A stretch of DNA of 64,000 bases from Apricaphanius iberus (taxonomy: Eukaryota > Chordata > Actinopteri > Cyprinodontiformes > Aphaniidae): NCBI GenBank assembly GCA_028564705.1, contig JAPXFQ010002690.1, forward strand, positions 1,270,501 to 1,334,500. Reading direction: 5' to 3'. Shown piece after piece: positions 22,512-34,871 of the stretch. The first letter of the stretch is position 1. Every line of letters begins with the position of its first letter. A model generated the notes under the pieces. The model saw nothing but the letters and a program-made list of their open reading frames with translations, was not told the origin of the DNA and did no database searches. A program made the translations under genes and the position numbers.

Positions 22512-23605
22512 GTTTTACTGCTGTACTGATATGGCATGGTATTAGGGTCAAAATTAAGACTACTGCTTGTCGCAGGAGGTTAGAGTCAATACCGAAGCCA
22601 GCTACTGGTCTGATTAACAGGTTGGGAATTGAGAGGCAAATGCTAGCAACTAAAAAGAAAACCACTCAATTGCGTTAGCATTGGAGAGTGTAACAACTAG
22701 CATGCCTAGGCTATTCATGCTCTACATAATTTTATTATGGTAACAAAATATTATTTCAATTAGTATTTATAGATTTTGCAGGTGAAGCATCTTTCTTAAC
22801 AGTTTAAAAGAAAAATGTGCTTATGAACGGGATTAGACAGAAATGTGATCATTTTTTAAGCAAAAGATACATTTGAACATGTAGCTAAATATGAGATTGT
22901 GTTAAAAATTGTGAGGCGAGAAAAATACATCAATCTGAGCAACAAAGAAATGGTATCAAGTTAAGGATTAAAGAGATTTTACAAAAGAGCATGGGTGATA
23001 AAATTTTCAAATATTATATAGTGATGTTTAAGAGTCACAGGTATGTACTCAAGAATATAGATTTTTAAAACTATTCTGATCCTCACTTCAGTCCAGAAGG
23101 TGCTGGTAATGCATCTCAAGATGTTTTCCAACTGCCACAAAATCAGATGAAAAGGAAAATACGTGTCTAATAAAGTGGGTGAGTTATGCAAGTCGTTAAC
23201 CTCTCCAATGCTAAAACAAGTGAGCTTTCTCCTTCTCAGTTTTCAGTGCCAGCCTCTCGCTATTAGAGCATTAACTATCTTCAATAAGATCAGTAGCTGG
23301 CTTCAGAATGGATATAAATGGTAAGAGGACTGGACTTCTTCAGCGCTTTTCTAGCCATACTGAATACTCGAAGCACTTTACACTGGAAACGTGCACACAG
23401 TTATACACTGATATAGAGCTCAGTAGAAAACTTGGGGTTTATTGCCTTGCCAAGGGGCACATCAACATGTGACAAGAGGCAGATGGAATTGCAGCTATGA
23501 CCCTCTGATTGAAAGACAACTGCTCTATCTATTGAGCAACATGGCCTCTTATGACAAGGAAGTAGTATTAATTTTGACCCCAATATCATGCCATATACTG
23601 AAAGT
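22512..23605. repeat. Foldback inverted repeat, right arm broken by a SINE
   Basis: The left arm (22512-22695) and the right arm (23196-23307 plus 23553-23605) are inverted copies. Left ATGGCATGGTATTAGGGTCA corresponds to the reverse of the right-arm TGACCCCAATATCATGCCAT; left GAAGCCAGCTACTG and TTAGCATTGGAGAG also recur inverted. The loop is about 500 bp. The arms are diverged, so the element is old. No coding capacity seen. Confidence 0.72.
23308..23549 (-). mobile_element. tRNA-derived SINE
   Basis: Reads on the minus strand from a tRNA-like head with an A-box-like GTTGCTCAATAGATAGAGC, through a body containing TTGATGTGCCCCTTGGCAAG, to an AGTGCTTCGAGTATTC-type tail. It resembles the copy at 34872-35130. 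It interrupts the right arm of the foldback repeat, so it inserted later. Confidence 0.72.
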
Positions 23606-23686
23606 TGCAGTGTTGCTGGAGCAGAAGCAATGTTGGCATTTGGTAAAAAACAGATCCTTAATAGGGAGTTATTTGGAAATGATATT

Positions 23687-23992
23687 AGGGATGTACCTAG
23701 AATGATATCAGAGCCATTACCGTTCTCATGTACTCGTATCTGTATCAGTTAGTTAACCAATGTCATGAAACGATACTTAAAACGTGGAAGATCTACAATA
23801 TCGTCACATAAAATGTTTATTTTTCACTTGAAATGTTAGTTTTGTGGTCATTTCTGTTAATAATTTATCTTGATCCAATTCATCATAATTTGCTGCAATA
23901 AGCAGAAAATAAAATCAGTTTTTCCAATTCATTGCTTTTTTGTGTGGTAGAAGTATCGGCATTGATAGTCGGTGGTATTGTTGCATCTCTAC
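23687..23992. mobile_element. hAT-like MITE
   Basis: Ends TAGGGATGTACC (left) and GTTGCATCTCTA (right) are imperfect inverted repeats of the kind seen in fish hAT MITEs. The interior has scattered GATAC/GTATC motifs. No transposase. Confidence 0.6.
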
Positions 23993-25312
23993 TTAAGTTG
24001 AGATGTTTTCCATCAACAAATGCTCTGAATAAGCATTTCTGGGTTGATTTAAAGACGTTGATAAAAAAAAACGCTAGAATTAGCTCAAAAACAGATGTGA
24101 AAGTCTAAAAGAGCAGTGACTCTCTGAAATCTGTCCTGAACTCCTAACGGGAGGAGAAAACTTGCTGCATTAAAGCCAATAAATAGCTACCAGCATGACC
24201 CCTTGTCAGAGCACAAACACCTTTAATCTAGAATGAATTAGCTTTACAGGAGTTTGTAGGTGGATTTCTGTTATGTAAAACTAATACACTGCTGTTGAAA
24301 GCTTCCTATTCATCCCAGAGACACTCTAATACTGCCTCGCAGGAGGAGGTCGCTCATTTTTTTAGAACGTATTAATCCACATGTATCTCCTGGTAAGGGT
24401 GATACATTTTTCACATTTTTCTAAGCCTTTTTTCCCCCCTGATGAACTTCTAATGAATTTTAATCTATGTTAAATTTGCATCAAATTCCAACTAAGTAGG
24501 GACAGAAAACTTAATCCAGTTATAAGCAATCGTATAGCAGTAAATGGCTCAAAATGCTGTGCAAGCTATGGCTAGACAAACTGCAAAGTACTATAGGCCA
24601 GTGCAAAATCAGCCAAAGCTCAAAGTGTAGCTCAAAAAACTTAAAGCTCTTGAAGGCGGTGTTAAAATATTACAGAAGGGTTCCTACTTGAAAGCCAAAT
24701 ATAGAATAATCACGGTGGATTCTTGTACAAATTTACTATCCAAGCACATGTGCACTGTTGATTCCTTCCCTGCAGGAGCTCATCAGAAGCCCCATTATCA
24801 TTTCCAGTCACTGTCAATCTGCCTGGGGAGGAAAGCGCCGCTCACTGCTCTGCTTTCAGCTTATTTGTGAAGACCCACAGACAGCGAGACAGTGTGAGGA
24901 TGTAGATGCTTATCAACACGACAAAGTGTCAGTGTCAACCCTTTCACAAGTATGTCATACTTAATGAGAATACCAAGAAACTCTTCTGCAAGTAAGAACT
25001 CTTCAAAGATTTGACCAAACGGAAGATTATTATTAAAGTTTGGTGACCTGCTTCTGCTTTTTTTGTTTCTGCTAGCATGAAAAGAGGAACATGTAAAGTC
25101 CTGTGTGAGTGTTTTCAAATGTCTATTAAGTATAAATATCAACAGAAAAATATAAAGCACATACTTTTTCTATGAGAAAAATCTTCTGGTGAGTTTTTTT
25201 CCCCACATTTCATTGAGGAATACCTTCTGCTAGCTAAAAACGATAGAGTCTCGTGTCCCTGGGATTCAGGTTGCGAGAGCTGATTTCATGTGTTCTGGCT
25301 GAGGAGAATATC

Positions 25313-26758
25313 AACAGTTGAAAGAAGTTTACATACACCTCCTTATCTCACGGTCTGAAATTAAATAAGACCAAACTTCTCTTGTTTTAGGTCAGATTTA
25401 CCTACATTATTTCTATTTGCTAACAGCCACAATAACGAGAGAATATGTCAGATTAATTTATTCATGTCTGCAAAGTTCAGCAGTTCACGTACATATCCTC
25501 CATATTTGGCAGCATTTCCTTTGAACTGTATGACTTGGGTCAAATGTTTTGGGTTTCCTTCCACAAGCTTCTCACAATAGCTAACTGGAGTTCGGACCCA
25601 TTCCTTCTGACTGGTGGAACTGAGTCAGGTTTGTAGGCCACTTCGCACACACACGCCTGTTCAGATCTGCCCACGGTTTACCTACAGAAATGAGATCAGG
25701 GCATTAAAATGGCCACATGTAATAAATGACTTTGTTATCCCGAAGCCTATTTGGAACCACTTTTGCTGGATGCTTCAGGTCAATTGTCCGTCTTTGAATC
25801 AGGTTTTTGAATCAGCTTGAACTTTCTGACTGATTTTCTTCAATAATTCCAAACAGTCCCACAACATGATGTTGCCACCCCCATGCTTCACAGTTGGGAT
25901 GATGTTCCTTGGCTCACAAGCATCCGGCTTTCACCTCCAAATGTAGCACTGGTCATTAAGGCCAAACAGTTCCACTTCAGCTTTATCTGACCACAGGATA
26001 TTTCTGCAGAAATGAAGATCTTTGTCCTGGTTTGCATTTGCAAACTGTGATCTGGCTCTTTTTTGTTTCCTATGGAGTAACGGCTTCCTCCTTGCTGATA
26101 GGCCTTTCAGCCCATGTTGGTACAGAATATGTTTCACTGTGGACAACAACAGTGTGTTACCAGCTTCAACCAGCCTCTTCACAGGGTCTTTGGCTTTTTA
26201 TTCTGGGGTCCATTTGCACATTTTAGACCTGTTCATCTCTTGGAGAAAGAACCTGTCTCCTTCCCGAGAAGAAAGATGGTGGGACATTCCTGTCATGTTT
26301 ATACTTCCGTATAATTGTTTGAACAAATAAACACTTGAAGCATCTAGACAATTTTTCCCAAGAATGAACCAGACTTCCGCAGTTCTCTTCCTGATATCTT
26401 TGCTGATTTCTTTTGACTTTCCGCGTCGCGTCAAACAAGGAAGCAGAGTGTTCCTTGTGTTGCCTTAAAATGCATCCATGGGTGGGCCTCCAATTCACTC
26501 AAATGTGTTGGTTAACCTATCAGAAGTTTCATCAGGGCTTTCCCTCATTGTTTAAAGAGATAGTAAACATCATTTATGTAAACTTCTGATGATCACAGAC
26601 ATATTCTTTCTCAAATTATTGTGAAATTTAGCAAATACCAATTATTTTGGCAATTCTACCCAACTTACAACAACAGAGTTATGGTCTGATTTATATTCAG
26701 CCGGAAAAGAAAACTTTGTCTTTTTATTTGATGTATGTAATCTTCTACTTTTAAATGT
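25313..26758 (-). mobile_element. Tc1-like (Sleeping Beauty-type) transposon, decayed but near full length
   Basis: Inverted ends ACAGTTGAAAGAAGTTTACA (left) and, reversed, ACATTTAAAAGTAGAAGATTAC (18 of these positions comparable). The minus-strand transposase is broken by frameshifts but blocks remain in order: GKSKEISKDIRKRTAEV and SGRRQVLSPRDEQV (N-terminal DNA-binding part), then VKHILYQHGLKGLSARRKP and NILWSDKAEVELFG. In the last, the first catalytic Asp is present and the usual E/T after it is altered. It lies in the same orientation as the copy at 15850-18743 and is diverged from it. Confidence 0.88.
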
Positions 26759-27337
26759 TTGTACTGCTGTGTGTATCTCTCTGTGTATACTACTTCTTCT
26801 ACACTTCTGTGATAGTCCAACTGCCCCCTGACAAATGGCAAGAAAGCTGTTTAAAGTAAAGGTATCAAAAGAGCGCAGAGCGGATGACATGAGCAAGCTT
26901 TAATAACGCCCAATCTGACCCTGGAGACATCAGATCTACTGACACCTACAGACAAACACTAGACCCTGATGTCCAGGATGTAGGAGTAACTTCCCTACTT
27001 TATCCATGCTATCAGTAACTCTCCAACATCAACATCTTGATACAATAACTAGCAATAGACCAATCAATCAGTAAGAGACTGGAATTTACCTATGTTTCAT
27101 TGATTGACCCTTGACACTAACTGGCACTTTAAAAACTGAAATAAACTTTTTATTCTTCTGTCAAACAAGTCAACTAACATCATGTAGATTTAAAACAATC
27201 CGATAAAAATTATGGACAGATATTTTGTGGATTTTCTGTTATGCGTCAGAATGTTTGTTTCAAACTCTCAATCAGTCGAAATCTGAAATGGCAAGATAAT
27301 CTATTTATAATTCATAAATGTTCCTTCCAGCTCCCAC

Positions 27338-27696
27338 CTCCTTTGGTTCATCTCTGATTCTCCTCCGTTGTTCTTTCCTGGACCCCAGCTGTGCCGACGA
27401 AGGGGTGACAGAGAGCGATTGCTGTTCCGGACCCGACAGGAACGCAGCGGCACCTCAGTCACTCTGTCTTTTGCTTCCTCTTCAGCGTCTCCTCCTCCAG
27501 CAGCAGCAGCAGTATCCTGGCCTTCAGTGTTGGTAGCCTCAGACTGGATGCCCTCCTCTGGACTCCAGCTGCCGCTTAGGCCCTGGCTGCCCTCAGGGCT
27601 GGAACTGGACAGGCCAACGCTGGCCGTGTCGTCTGTGGAGGAGCAAGAGACGGAGACCTCACTGGTGCTGTCTCCCCCTGTCACCGGTTCGTCATT
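27338..27696 (-). CDS. akap13: akap13 exon with the RRHSWGPGKN phospho-site
   Basis: The largest coding exon here (359 nt, 119 codons plus a split Ser). It is a Ser/Gly/Glu-rich linker starting NDEPVTGGDSTSEVS and ending LRRHSWGPGKN then EMNQR. Human AKAP13 has RRHSWGPGKN followed by an EMN-His-Arg motif. By counting back from the C1 finger from memory, the Ser corresponds to human Ser1565, the PKA-phosphorylated 14-3-3 docking site that restrains RhoGEF activity. The acceptor is TGTCTGCAG and the donor GAG|GTGGGA. Phase is 0 in and 2 out. A poly-Ala/Gly run encoded by GCTGCTGCTGCTGGAGGAGG-type repeats lies mid-exon. Open frames on the plus strand here are antisense shadows. Confidence 0.95.
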
Positions 27697-30600
27697 CTGC
27701 AGACATTCAAGAGAAGTTAGCCATTAGTAGTAAAATGGAACCATCTCTTCATCCATCATAAAATAAACTGAGACAGCACCTGAAAGGGACAAGTTTGTTA
27801 ATTAACAATTTTGAAAATTTACCACAATAAGAAACTGGCCAAATAAGAACCAAGTAATAACAATCATTTTAGTTTAAAAAAAAATATTTTACACACTGAC
27901 CAACATGTTGTTTACTATCATTTCAAGTTAGGGCTGGGCAATATGGAAATAATAAATCATGACAATCATGACATTTCCACATATATCCACATATCATGAT
28001 ATATGATAACTGGCCTGTACTTGTATAGTGCTTTATGAAGTCCAGAGGACCAGAAAAAGTTTTACACTACATTCAGTCATTCACCCATTCATGCACAGAT
28101 TCACACACTGGTGATGGCAAGCTACGATGAAGACACAGCTAAACTGGGGCACAAAAACAGAAGTGTTTTATTGATATAATACAAATCAATATTTTTGTCA
28201 ATATGTAACATTCTCTGGTACTGTTTGAAGATATCAGGAGGTTACCTTTGATCTAAAAATGTATTTACAATAGTTGAATCATACATTATACAGTGGTTTT
28301 GGAAAAACTTGAGGTTAGGGCTAGCTGATATCGACTGAAAATAAAATATTTGATTTGTTCATGCCAATTTTTTATATTAAAAAGTTTGTTCTATTACAAA
28401 TGATAGTAAATATTTCTTTAAAGTTGCTTTTATGTCCATTTCTTCTCGGAGTTTATCTTAATTCCAATTCAAAATAAATAAACAGTGTAAAACATGCTTG
28501 TAAAACAACATGGAAGGCCTTGGGTGGACTGACATCACTTTGGACTATGGAAACCCAAGAGGTGCATCACTGAAATCTTTTTCTGATTTTCTTGATTTTT
28601 CAAAAATTCAATCTTCATTAACAGAATATTTTTGAAATCAAGATTTTTTATTTATTTCCCTGCCCTACGTTAAATCAATCCTATGTATTTGCCTCTATTG
28701 TTTTGCCTTACATAATTTTTTTCAGCACACATGCCAGAGGCAAAGATTCGTCTGCCAAAAGCTTGAGTACAGATAAGCTGGCTAGTAGCTAGCCTGCAGT
28801 CCGATATCGGACAGACATGCTGATTCTAGCTCCCAAAATGTGGTTTTAAAACAGCTTCACCTTATTAAGCAGTGGTGCTCCTTTACTCTCTAAATCACCC
28901 GTTTCTATGCATTCTGCGGACCAGCGGTGCACAGCAACAAGTGGGCCAGAAGGGAGCGAACGACTCTATGGCGACTCCAGATAACTGTAGGCATCCTGTT
29001 AAATCCTTCCAAGTTCTGATGGGACATTTTTGATACATCTGATGCACCTTGCTGCTCCTGAGAAGGTGAGGTCTAAAACACACGCCTGCATGAGAAGTAC
29101 TAAGTGTTTGTGTGGCTGCCATATTTATCCTGGAAGCAGACACCTTCTAAGAATGTGTTAATTGTTGAATCTCCGAGGAGGGTATCTATTCTACTAACAT
29201 TTCTGTGTTCCGCTGCCTAATTTGCCAGCTTTCATTTCGAGTAAGTTGAAGCAACAACAAAAAAAATCCTTTTTCTTTCTGATTGAAAGCGTGAAAATTC
29301 TTGCTCTGCTGGCATAGCGACACATCAAAGAAGGAACACTCAAAATCAAGCCAAAATATAACAAAACAGCACAGCTCATCATGCAGAAAACAATAAAATG
29401 CACTAAAAATGAATAATAGAACGGATGTGCATCAAATCACTGTTAATCACCTGGGCTATCGCATTATATATACATCAGCATTTCTCCACTGAAGCGTGTT
29501 GTGAATTTAGAGAAGGCTGGAGGAACAATTTAACCCACAGGAATGGAGCATAATGAGGACCAAATGGCAGGGCTTAAGCATAATGAGCAACAGCCACTTT
29601 ATAGCAACACTGACATTATAACAAACACCATTAGATGATGCGGGGAAACAAAGCTTTCGCAGATGTTGCTCACACTCACACACTTTTCAAACACTGTCAA
29701 AGTCACAAGACTGCGCGGGGAGGAAAGAAACTGTGCGAGCGGTTCTGCTGTAGACGTCTCCCTGCAACAGTCTTTGAGTTGAGACGGGTGGGATCGGTGG
29801 GAACATGATCCTGCACTGACACTCACAGGTTTAGGGAGGTTCTTATGCAGCCAATTCATAGGTGTAAGCTTTAACTGGGTCTATTGTGCCGCCAGCTGCA
29901 AGTGTTAGCGCCGACATAGAGCTGCTTCTGTTGGAGGGGCTGGGAAAGAAAGATCTGCTTTATGCTGCAGAAACAACTTCCTTTGGGAGCGAGGGAACGT
30001 GTGAGCTTGTGTGTGTGGACGCACGTGACTGCAGCCAACGCTGGCTTTGGAATCAGGAGGAGGATTCAGATAGGATTAAACATTTTTACATTTCAGGCTC
30101 TCAGTTTTTCTCAAGCCCTTACGCACAACAATTAATGTTACGCTTTCTTTTCAAAAGGGCACATGATGCATGCGGAGCTCATGTGTTAATGAGATCCATG
30201 CCGTGGCCTTTACAGTCATGAAACAGTCCTTTTTTTTTTATCCCTTTTCTGCGTTCAGAGAAGTGTAGCTCACTACAGAAAAAGGCATTTTCTCTTCAGA
30301 GAGAAGCAATGGTGGTAATCCGCTCTTTTAGAACTTAGCTTCTGTAGCCTTTGTTTGAAATCAAAGCCTGCGAGCCTCATGCCACATTTCACCCATCACT
30401 CACTGTCGGCTGTGTCCTAACACTCACGCTGGCAGGCTGCTGATAATCACTGCACAGACTTTATTGTTTGCTCCTGTTTACAACAAACAGGACATATGGT
30501 TCCAACTAAAACGAGCCCTCTTCGAGTGCTCAGCGCAGCAGAAAGATGCGTCGCAGAGAGATACTTGCATTTCCAACATCAAGCGAAGGCTTCCCTGGCT

Positions 30601-31806
30601 CCACACGGCAGCAGCGGAGTGACAGCAGGGACCGCGGCTTGCAGCAGCAGAGCGGAGCTGCCAGTGTCAAAAAGACGCTCGGTTGATTTCTGGGGCCTCA
30701 CCCTCGGGGTGCTGATAAATAAAACCAAGCTCAGACGGAGGGGAAAAACAGCTATGGTACACATAGAAAATATCCCCTATAGCTGCAGAGGCAAACAAAA
30801 CTATATTCCTGCTGTTCGACATGAGTGAACCTGACGTTTGGAGCGCAGCCAGCGACGCATAAAGGCTCTGCTGCCATATCCAGCTGGATTGTTTCCTTTC
30901 ATATTTCTCCTTTTAAAAAACGCGTTCACTGCTTCACATTTAGTCACAGACTCTAACTTCGTGTATCTTATTGTGATTTTAGTCTGATAGTCCAACGCGA
31001 AGCGATTTTTCTATATTTTAAGGAATCAGCCTATATACCTCTGTATTAGAGATGATTTCTTCTATTTAGTAATTGCTCTCTGATGGCGAAAAAAATATAT
31101 CTTTTTTTATTTACCAGTGCAGTATATTTAATATTTGGTTAGTTTATTTATCTGTTTGATTAAGCTAAATATTTTATTTTAAAACTCTACAGTGCACAAA
31201 ATTACAATTCAGGAGTTGCTTGAGTTCAGAAATTGGTAGGACATATCAGCCGTGGGCTGACCGTGAGCTCTAAGTATCCCATATCGACTGAACTCTTCTC
31301 GAGACCAACCACAACATGGCAAAAACTCACAGTCTGTCCAAGGGTAGAATCATTTACAGGGACAGCAAATAAGTGTTTACTAAAAAAAAAGGAGAATAGG
31401 TTTTCCAGCTTAACGAAATTGCTTTAATCAATTAATTTTGGTCAAAAGTAATTTATTTAAGTTTACCCAAGTAAATTTATGAAGTTAAGTCATCAAGTTA
31501 AACAAATGTAAACCTTCTGAGTCGGGTGGATTATCAAACGAAGACCCTGGAGCCGGATTCCGGCAGCATCGTGATATGGAGATGCTTTACATCATCGCAT
31601 GGCTTTGCCCTTTCACTTCCCAATTATGTGCTACTTCGTGATTATTCTATCATATGAACCCTACTGAAATATATTGAAATTTTTGATTATAAAATGAAAT
31701 AAAAACCTCCAGTTACATGTTAATGAAAACAGAAACATCTTTGTTGTTTTTTATCAGACTGAAGAAAATGCTGTGTTCCACAGAACCATGGGGTGATTTT
31801 ACAGAC
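27697..31806 (-). other. akap13: akap13 intron (4.1 kb)
   Basis: Begins GTCTGT after exon 31807-31952. A hAT-like element with an embedded SINE-like piece lies at about 27927-28672. The interval 29830-30830 is comparatively GC-rich and non-repetitive, with two overlapping plus-strand open frames lacking homology that I recognise; it may be regulatory. Elsewhere nothing is seen. Confidence 0.75.
27927..28672. mobile_element. hAT-like MITE(s) with SINE-like fragment
   Basis: The left end TAGGGCTGGGCAATATGG and right end CCCTGCCCTA are imperfect inverted repeats typical of fish hAT MITEs. A second similar start (TAGGGCTAGCTGATATCGAC) near 28317 suggests two elements together. At about 28003-28135 is a fragment similar to the local SINE tail (TATAGTGCTTTATGAAGTCC). 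Confidence 0.55.
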
Positions 31807-31952
31807 CTTTATAAAGATGCCGAAGTATCCTGGCTCTGTATTCAGGAGGCCTTCAATGTCGCTGCCAGAATCTCTGTGAGTGGACGACGGGCAGCTGGTG
31901 GAGCTGCTGGTTCTGCTGGGCAAACTGGGAAACACTTTGGACGTCGAGGATT
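31807..31952 (-). CDS. akap13: akap13 exon, Ser/Thr-rich linker (HRDSGSDIEGLL)
   Basis: The 146-nt exon has a strong acceptor (CTATTTTTTTCAG) and donor AAG|GTCTGT. It encodes STSKVFPSLPS, a Ser/Thr run, HRDSGSDIEGLL and ends YFGIFIK. Phase is 1 in (AA completes a Glu codon from 43478-43532) and 0 out, which matches the start of the RRHSWGP exon. An alternative frame over the same bases runs into a stop before the donor. I do not recall the human sequence here well enough to quote a match, so the call relies on splice signals, phase and residue composition. Confidence 0.82.
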
Positions 31953-32295
31953 CTGAAAAAAATAGCAGCATCTAGTTTGATCACCTCGCAAGACAAAAAA
32001 AGAGAGAACTAGTTTCCTGAAGGGGTAAATCCACAATGAGAAGGAACAAAAGAAAATGCATATTTGAGGAAAATCTGCTGCTAAACCATAATAGGATAAG
32101 CTGAAATTCACAATGCTGCCCAAATAGTGGTGTTTTCTGGTTGTTTCTACAGTGTAATCATGTCTGCAAGAGGTTGGTTAAAATGTTCTTTGGAAGCTGA
32201 GGTGGTATGAAAAGCCTTGAAGATCGATGACTAACTGTCCTGAATGAAGCTGCCCCACTAACATCGACTGTTCAACGTTCTGACGACAAAACTTA

Positions 32296-32600
32296 GGGCG
32301 ATTGTGGCTCAGGGGTTCAGAGTTTGCCCGGTAACTGGAGGGTTGCTGGTTCCAGCCCCCAATCCATCTGTCTCAGTTGTGTCCTTGGGCAGGACACTTC
32401 ACCTACTGCCTGCTGGTGTTGGCCAGAGAGGCCGATGGTGTGATATGGCAGCGTCGCTTCTGTCAGTCTGCCCCAGGGCAGCTGTGGCTACAATCGTAGC
32501 TTGTTTCCACCAGTGTGTGAATGTGAGAGGGAATGAATAACGGAACATGTAAAGCATCTTTGAGTGTCATAAATTGTGCACTATAAGTTTGATGCATTAT
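32296..32600 (+). mobile_element. tRNA-derived SINE
   Basis: The tRNA-like head has an A box (TGGCTCAGGGGTTCAGAG) and B-box region (GGTTGCTGGTTCCAGCCC). It is followed by a SINE body including TCCTTGGGCAGGACACTTCA and a tail ending in TGTAAAGCATCTTTGAGTGT then ATTATTATTA. Same broad family as 34872-35130 and 23308-23549. Confidence 0.8.
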
Positions 32601-34420
32601 TATTATAAAACTTTAACCAAAATCAGGGAAATTGACGACGCTCTGAAGCACAGAGAAAAATCAGAACACACTCTAAGCTTCCTGTATTCTTTTTTCTAGA
32701 AGAGAATCCATTTCAGTTTGTAGTTAATTGGCTGGGAAAAAAACCTAATGTAATGTAGAATGTAATGTTCATACCCACAGTGACTGACCTGCCTTAAGAT
32801 TACTTCACCTAACTCATCACATTTAACAGCTTAGAATCCACCCCCACTTCAAACCTAGCGCCTAATAAGTACATTCAGCTCCTCTCATTAAGCTATAGTG
32901 GCCTGAAACCAACATGGCTTTTTAACAGTAGCCCACAGTAAGCCTTTCTTTTTAAGGTTAACACCCACCATTACTCCTAACCCCTTATTGAACCACAAAT
33001 AAGCATGTCTAAAAGTCAGCACACAATTCACAGCTCCTCCAGCAACAAGCTCCTGGAGGATGGACAGGAAGTGGGGGGTTCTGTACATGCAGGGACATGT
33101 CCTGATAATATCCCAGGCCAAACTAGAAGAGGAAGCTTGATATGCCAGCAGGTTTTTATTTAGCCAGCTGCAAGGAACAACTGCATGAGATCACCCACCC
33201 AGTTCGTAGTTTTGCGTTATTCCAGATGCCTATGTGGGACAGAGATGTGGAAAATTGTCCCACAGGAAGATTTTTCATTCACTGCACTCATAGTGCAAGA
33301 GGAAAGAGGAAGTAGCTTTTTTAAATGTGCCCCCATGCACCTCCTTCAATATGCTTAAATCTATGTTTTTGTTTTGAAAAGAAGCTTAAAGTTTCTACCT
33401 GTATTTATGTTTTTTTGTAACTGAGTCACTTTTGGTAGTTGTCACCTATGGGGGTGCCATGTTTCAGTATTTTGTTATCAATCTGTATTTTATCAAGATA
33501 TTCATAATAATAATCTAACTTACAAAATAAATACTTCAGTTGGCAGATCGCTGTGGTGACATCACACAAGGCAACTAATGAGGTCCTTTAGGGTGTTTTT
33601 ATTTGTGTTGTTAGGGCTGCAGCAAAACGTGAGAGTGCTGCATGGATTTCAGGAAAAGGATTAAACAAAATAAAAGCAGCTTTTTTTTTTTACTTGTGCA
33701 AGTGAAACCCATACCTCATTATCCAGCTGTGTTTTTTACCATCAACCCCGATTTGTTACATTAATGTTACACGAGCAAACAGCATCTTTAAACTGATAGA
33801 TACAGAGCCAGTTGCTGCATAGTTTTTGCTAGGAAGTAAAATGTGACATAAAACACCAAACCTCCTGCTACAGGAATATCTCAAATGTTCTTTCTGAATA
33901 CCCTTATGCATGCTGAAAACTGAAGGCTGGCAGACTGACAAGTAGCGCCTACATAGACGTAAACATTCAGGCCTGACTGGAGGGAGGTTAAGAGAGGAGG
34001 ATGGGAGAGGTCAATGCTGTCTTTAACATCCTGCTAGAGACCAAAACACAAGCTGCTGATATAGTCACACAAATATCCATTCTATCCATATTTAGGGATA
34101 TTAAATAGAGCCGCTGTTGATGAAAAGCATTATTTAACAGAAGGTAGTCTTGATTTCATGTTGTTTCCAGTTCAGCTCAGAACAATATTACTGTTTCGAT
34201 AATGAGAAGCCTCACTCTGACCTGTCAGTCCGCGTTCAGAAACATATTTTTACTGAGCTGCGAGTTTGAAGACCTTTTTGGCCTTCATCCGGTAAAAGCT
34301 GGTGGGGACACAGGAGTCTGTCACAGACTCCACCCCCTCACACCTGTTCACCAAAACTAGCAGAGGAGTGTGAGCTCTGACAGCTGTCTTCCTCCCGCTG
34401 TTATAAACAGAGTCCACCAC

Positions 34421-34421
<1 letters not shown>

Positions 34422-34463
<42 letters not shown>

Positions 34464-34487
34464 ACTTACACACACACACACACACAG
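34422..34487. repeat. (CA)n microsatellite
   Basis: A CA run of about 40 nt, a short interruption (CGTACTTA), then 18 more nt of CA. Confidence 0.96.
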
Positions 34488-34871
34488 AGTAAAGAAAGGA
34501 CAGAGAAAACAGGTGGCTTCGCTGAGTCTGTGGGTGGTTGAGGTTCCTGCTGAATGTGAAGCTGCTCATACACCTGTGAGGGCTGCATTAAATCAATACG
34601 GCGTAGTATAAGTCAGGTCCTTTACTGACTTGTTGGGTGCAGGCATGGCCAACTTTCAGTGCTGTGATTTCAAATTAATTCTTTTCAAACCCGAAACAAA
34701 TCCCCATCCCACCTTTCCTGTCCTTTTAATGAAAGGACAGAGAAAGTACCATACTTATGGGAGTTTTTTTTCCACTGTGACTAACGACTAATGCAACTCT
34801 GCCCTCTACCAGCTGCATGCTGGAAAGTTGTTACACTTTTGCCGGAACAAGTGGAGGGTGCAAAGTGAAGG

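Larger units (their letters stand above)
22375..27337 (-). other. akap13: akap13 intron (5.0 kb)
   Basis: Begins GTGGGAG after exon 27338-27696. It contains a foldback inverted repeat with a SINE inserted in it (22512-23605), a hAT-like MITE (23687-23992) and a Tc1 element (25313-26758). The stretch 24000-25300 has only AT-rich sequence and short chance frames, and nothing is recognised at 26760-27337. Confidence 0.78.

Noticed and set aside
27318..27727. Plus-strand open frames of 72 and 119 codons
   Set aside because: They are antisense shadows of the Ser-rich akap13 exon at 27338-27696.
30496..30828. 110-codon plus-strand open frame
   Set aside because: No homology that I recognise and no splice or gene context; open frames of this length are expected by chance in a GC-richer patch.
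32296..32370. tRNA-like head with A and B boxes
   Set aside because: It is the head of a SINE: the acceptor and anticodon stems are degraded and a SINE body follows, so it is not a functional tRNA gene.
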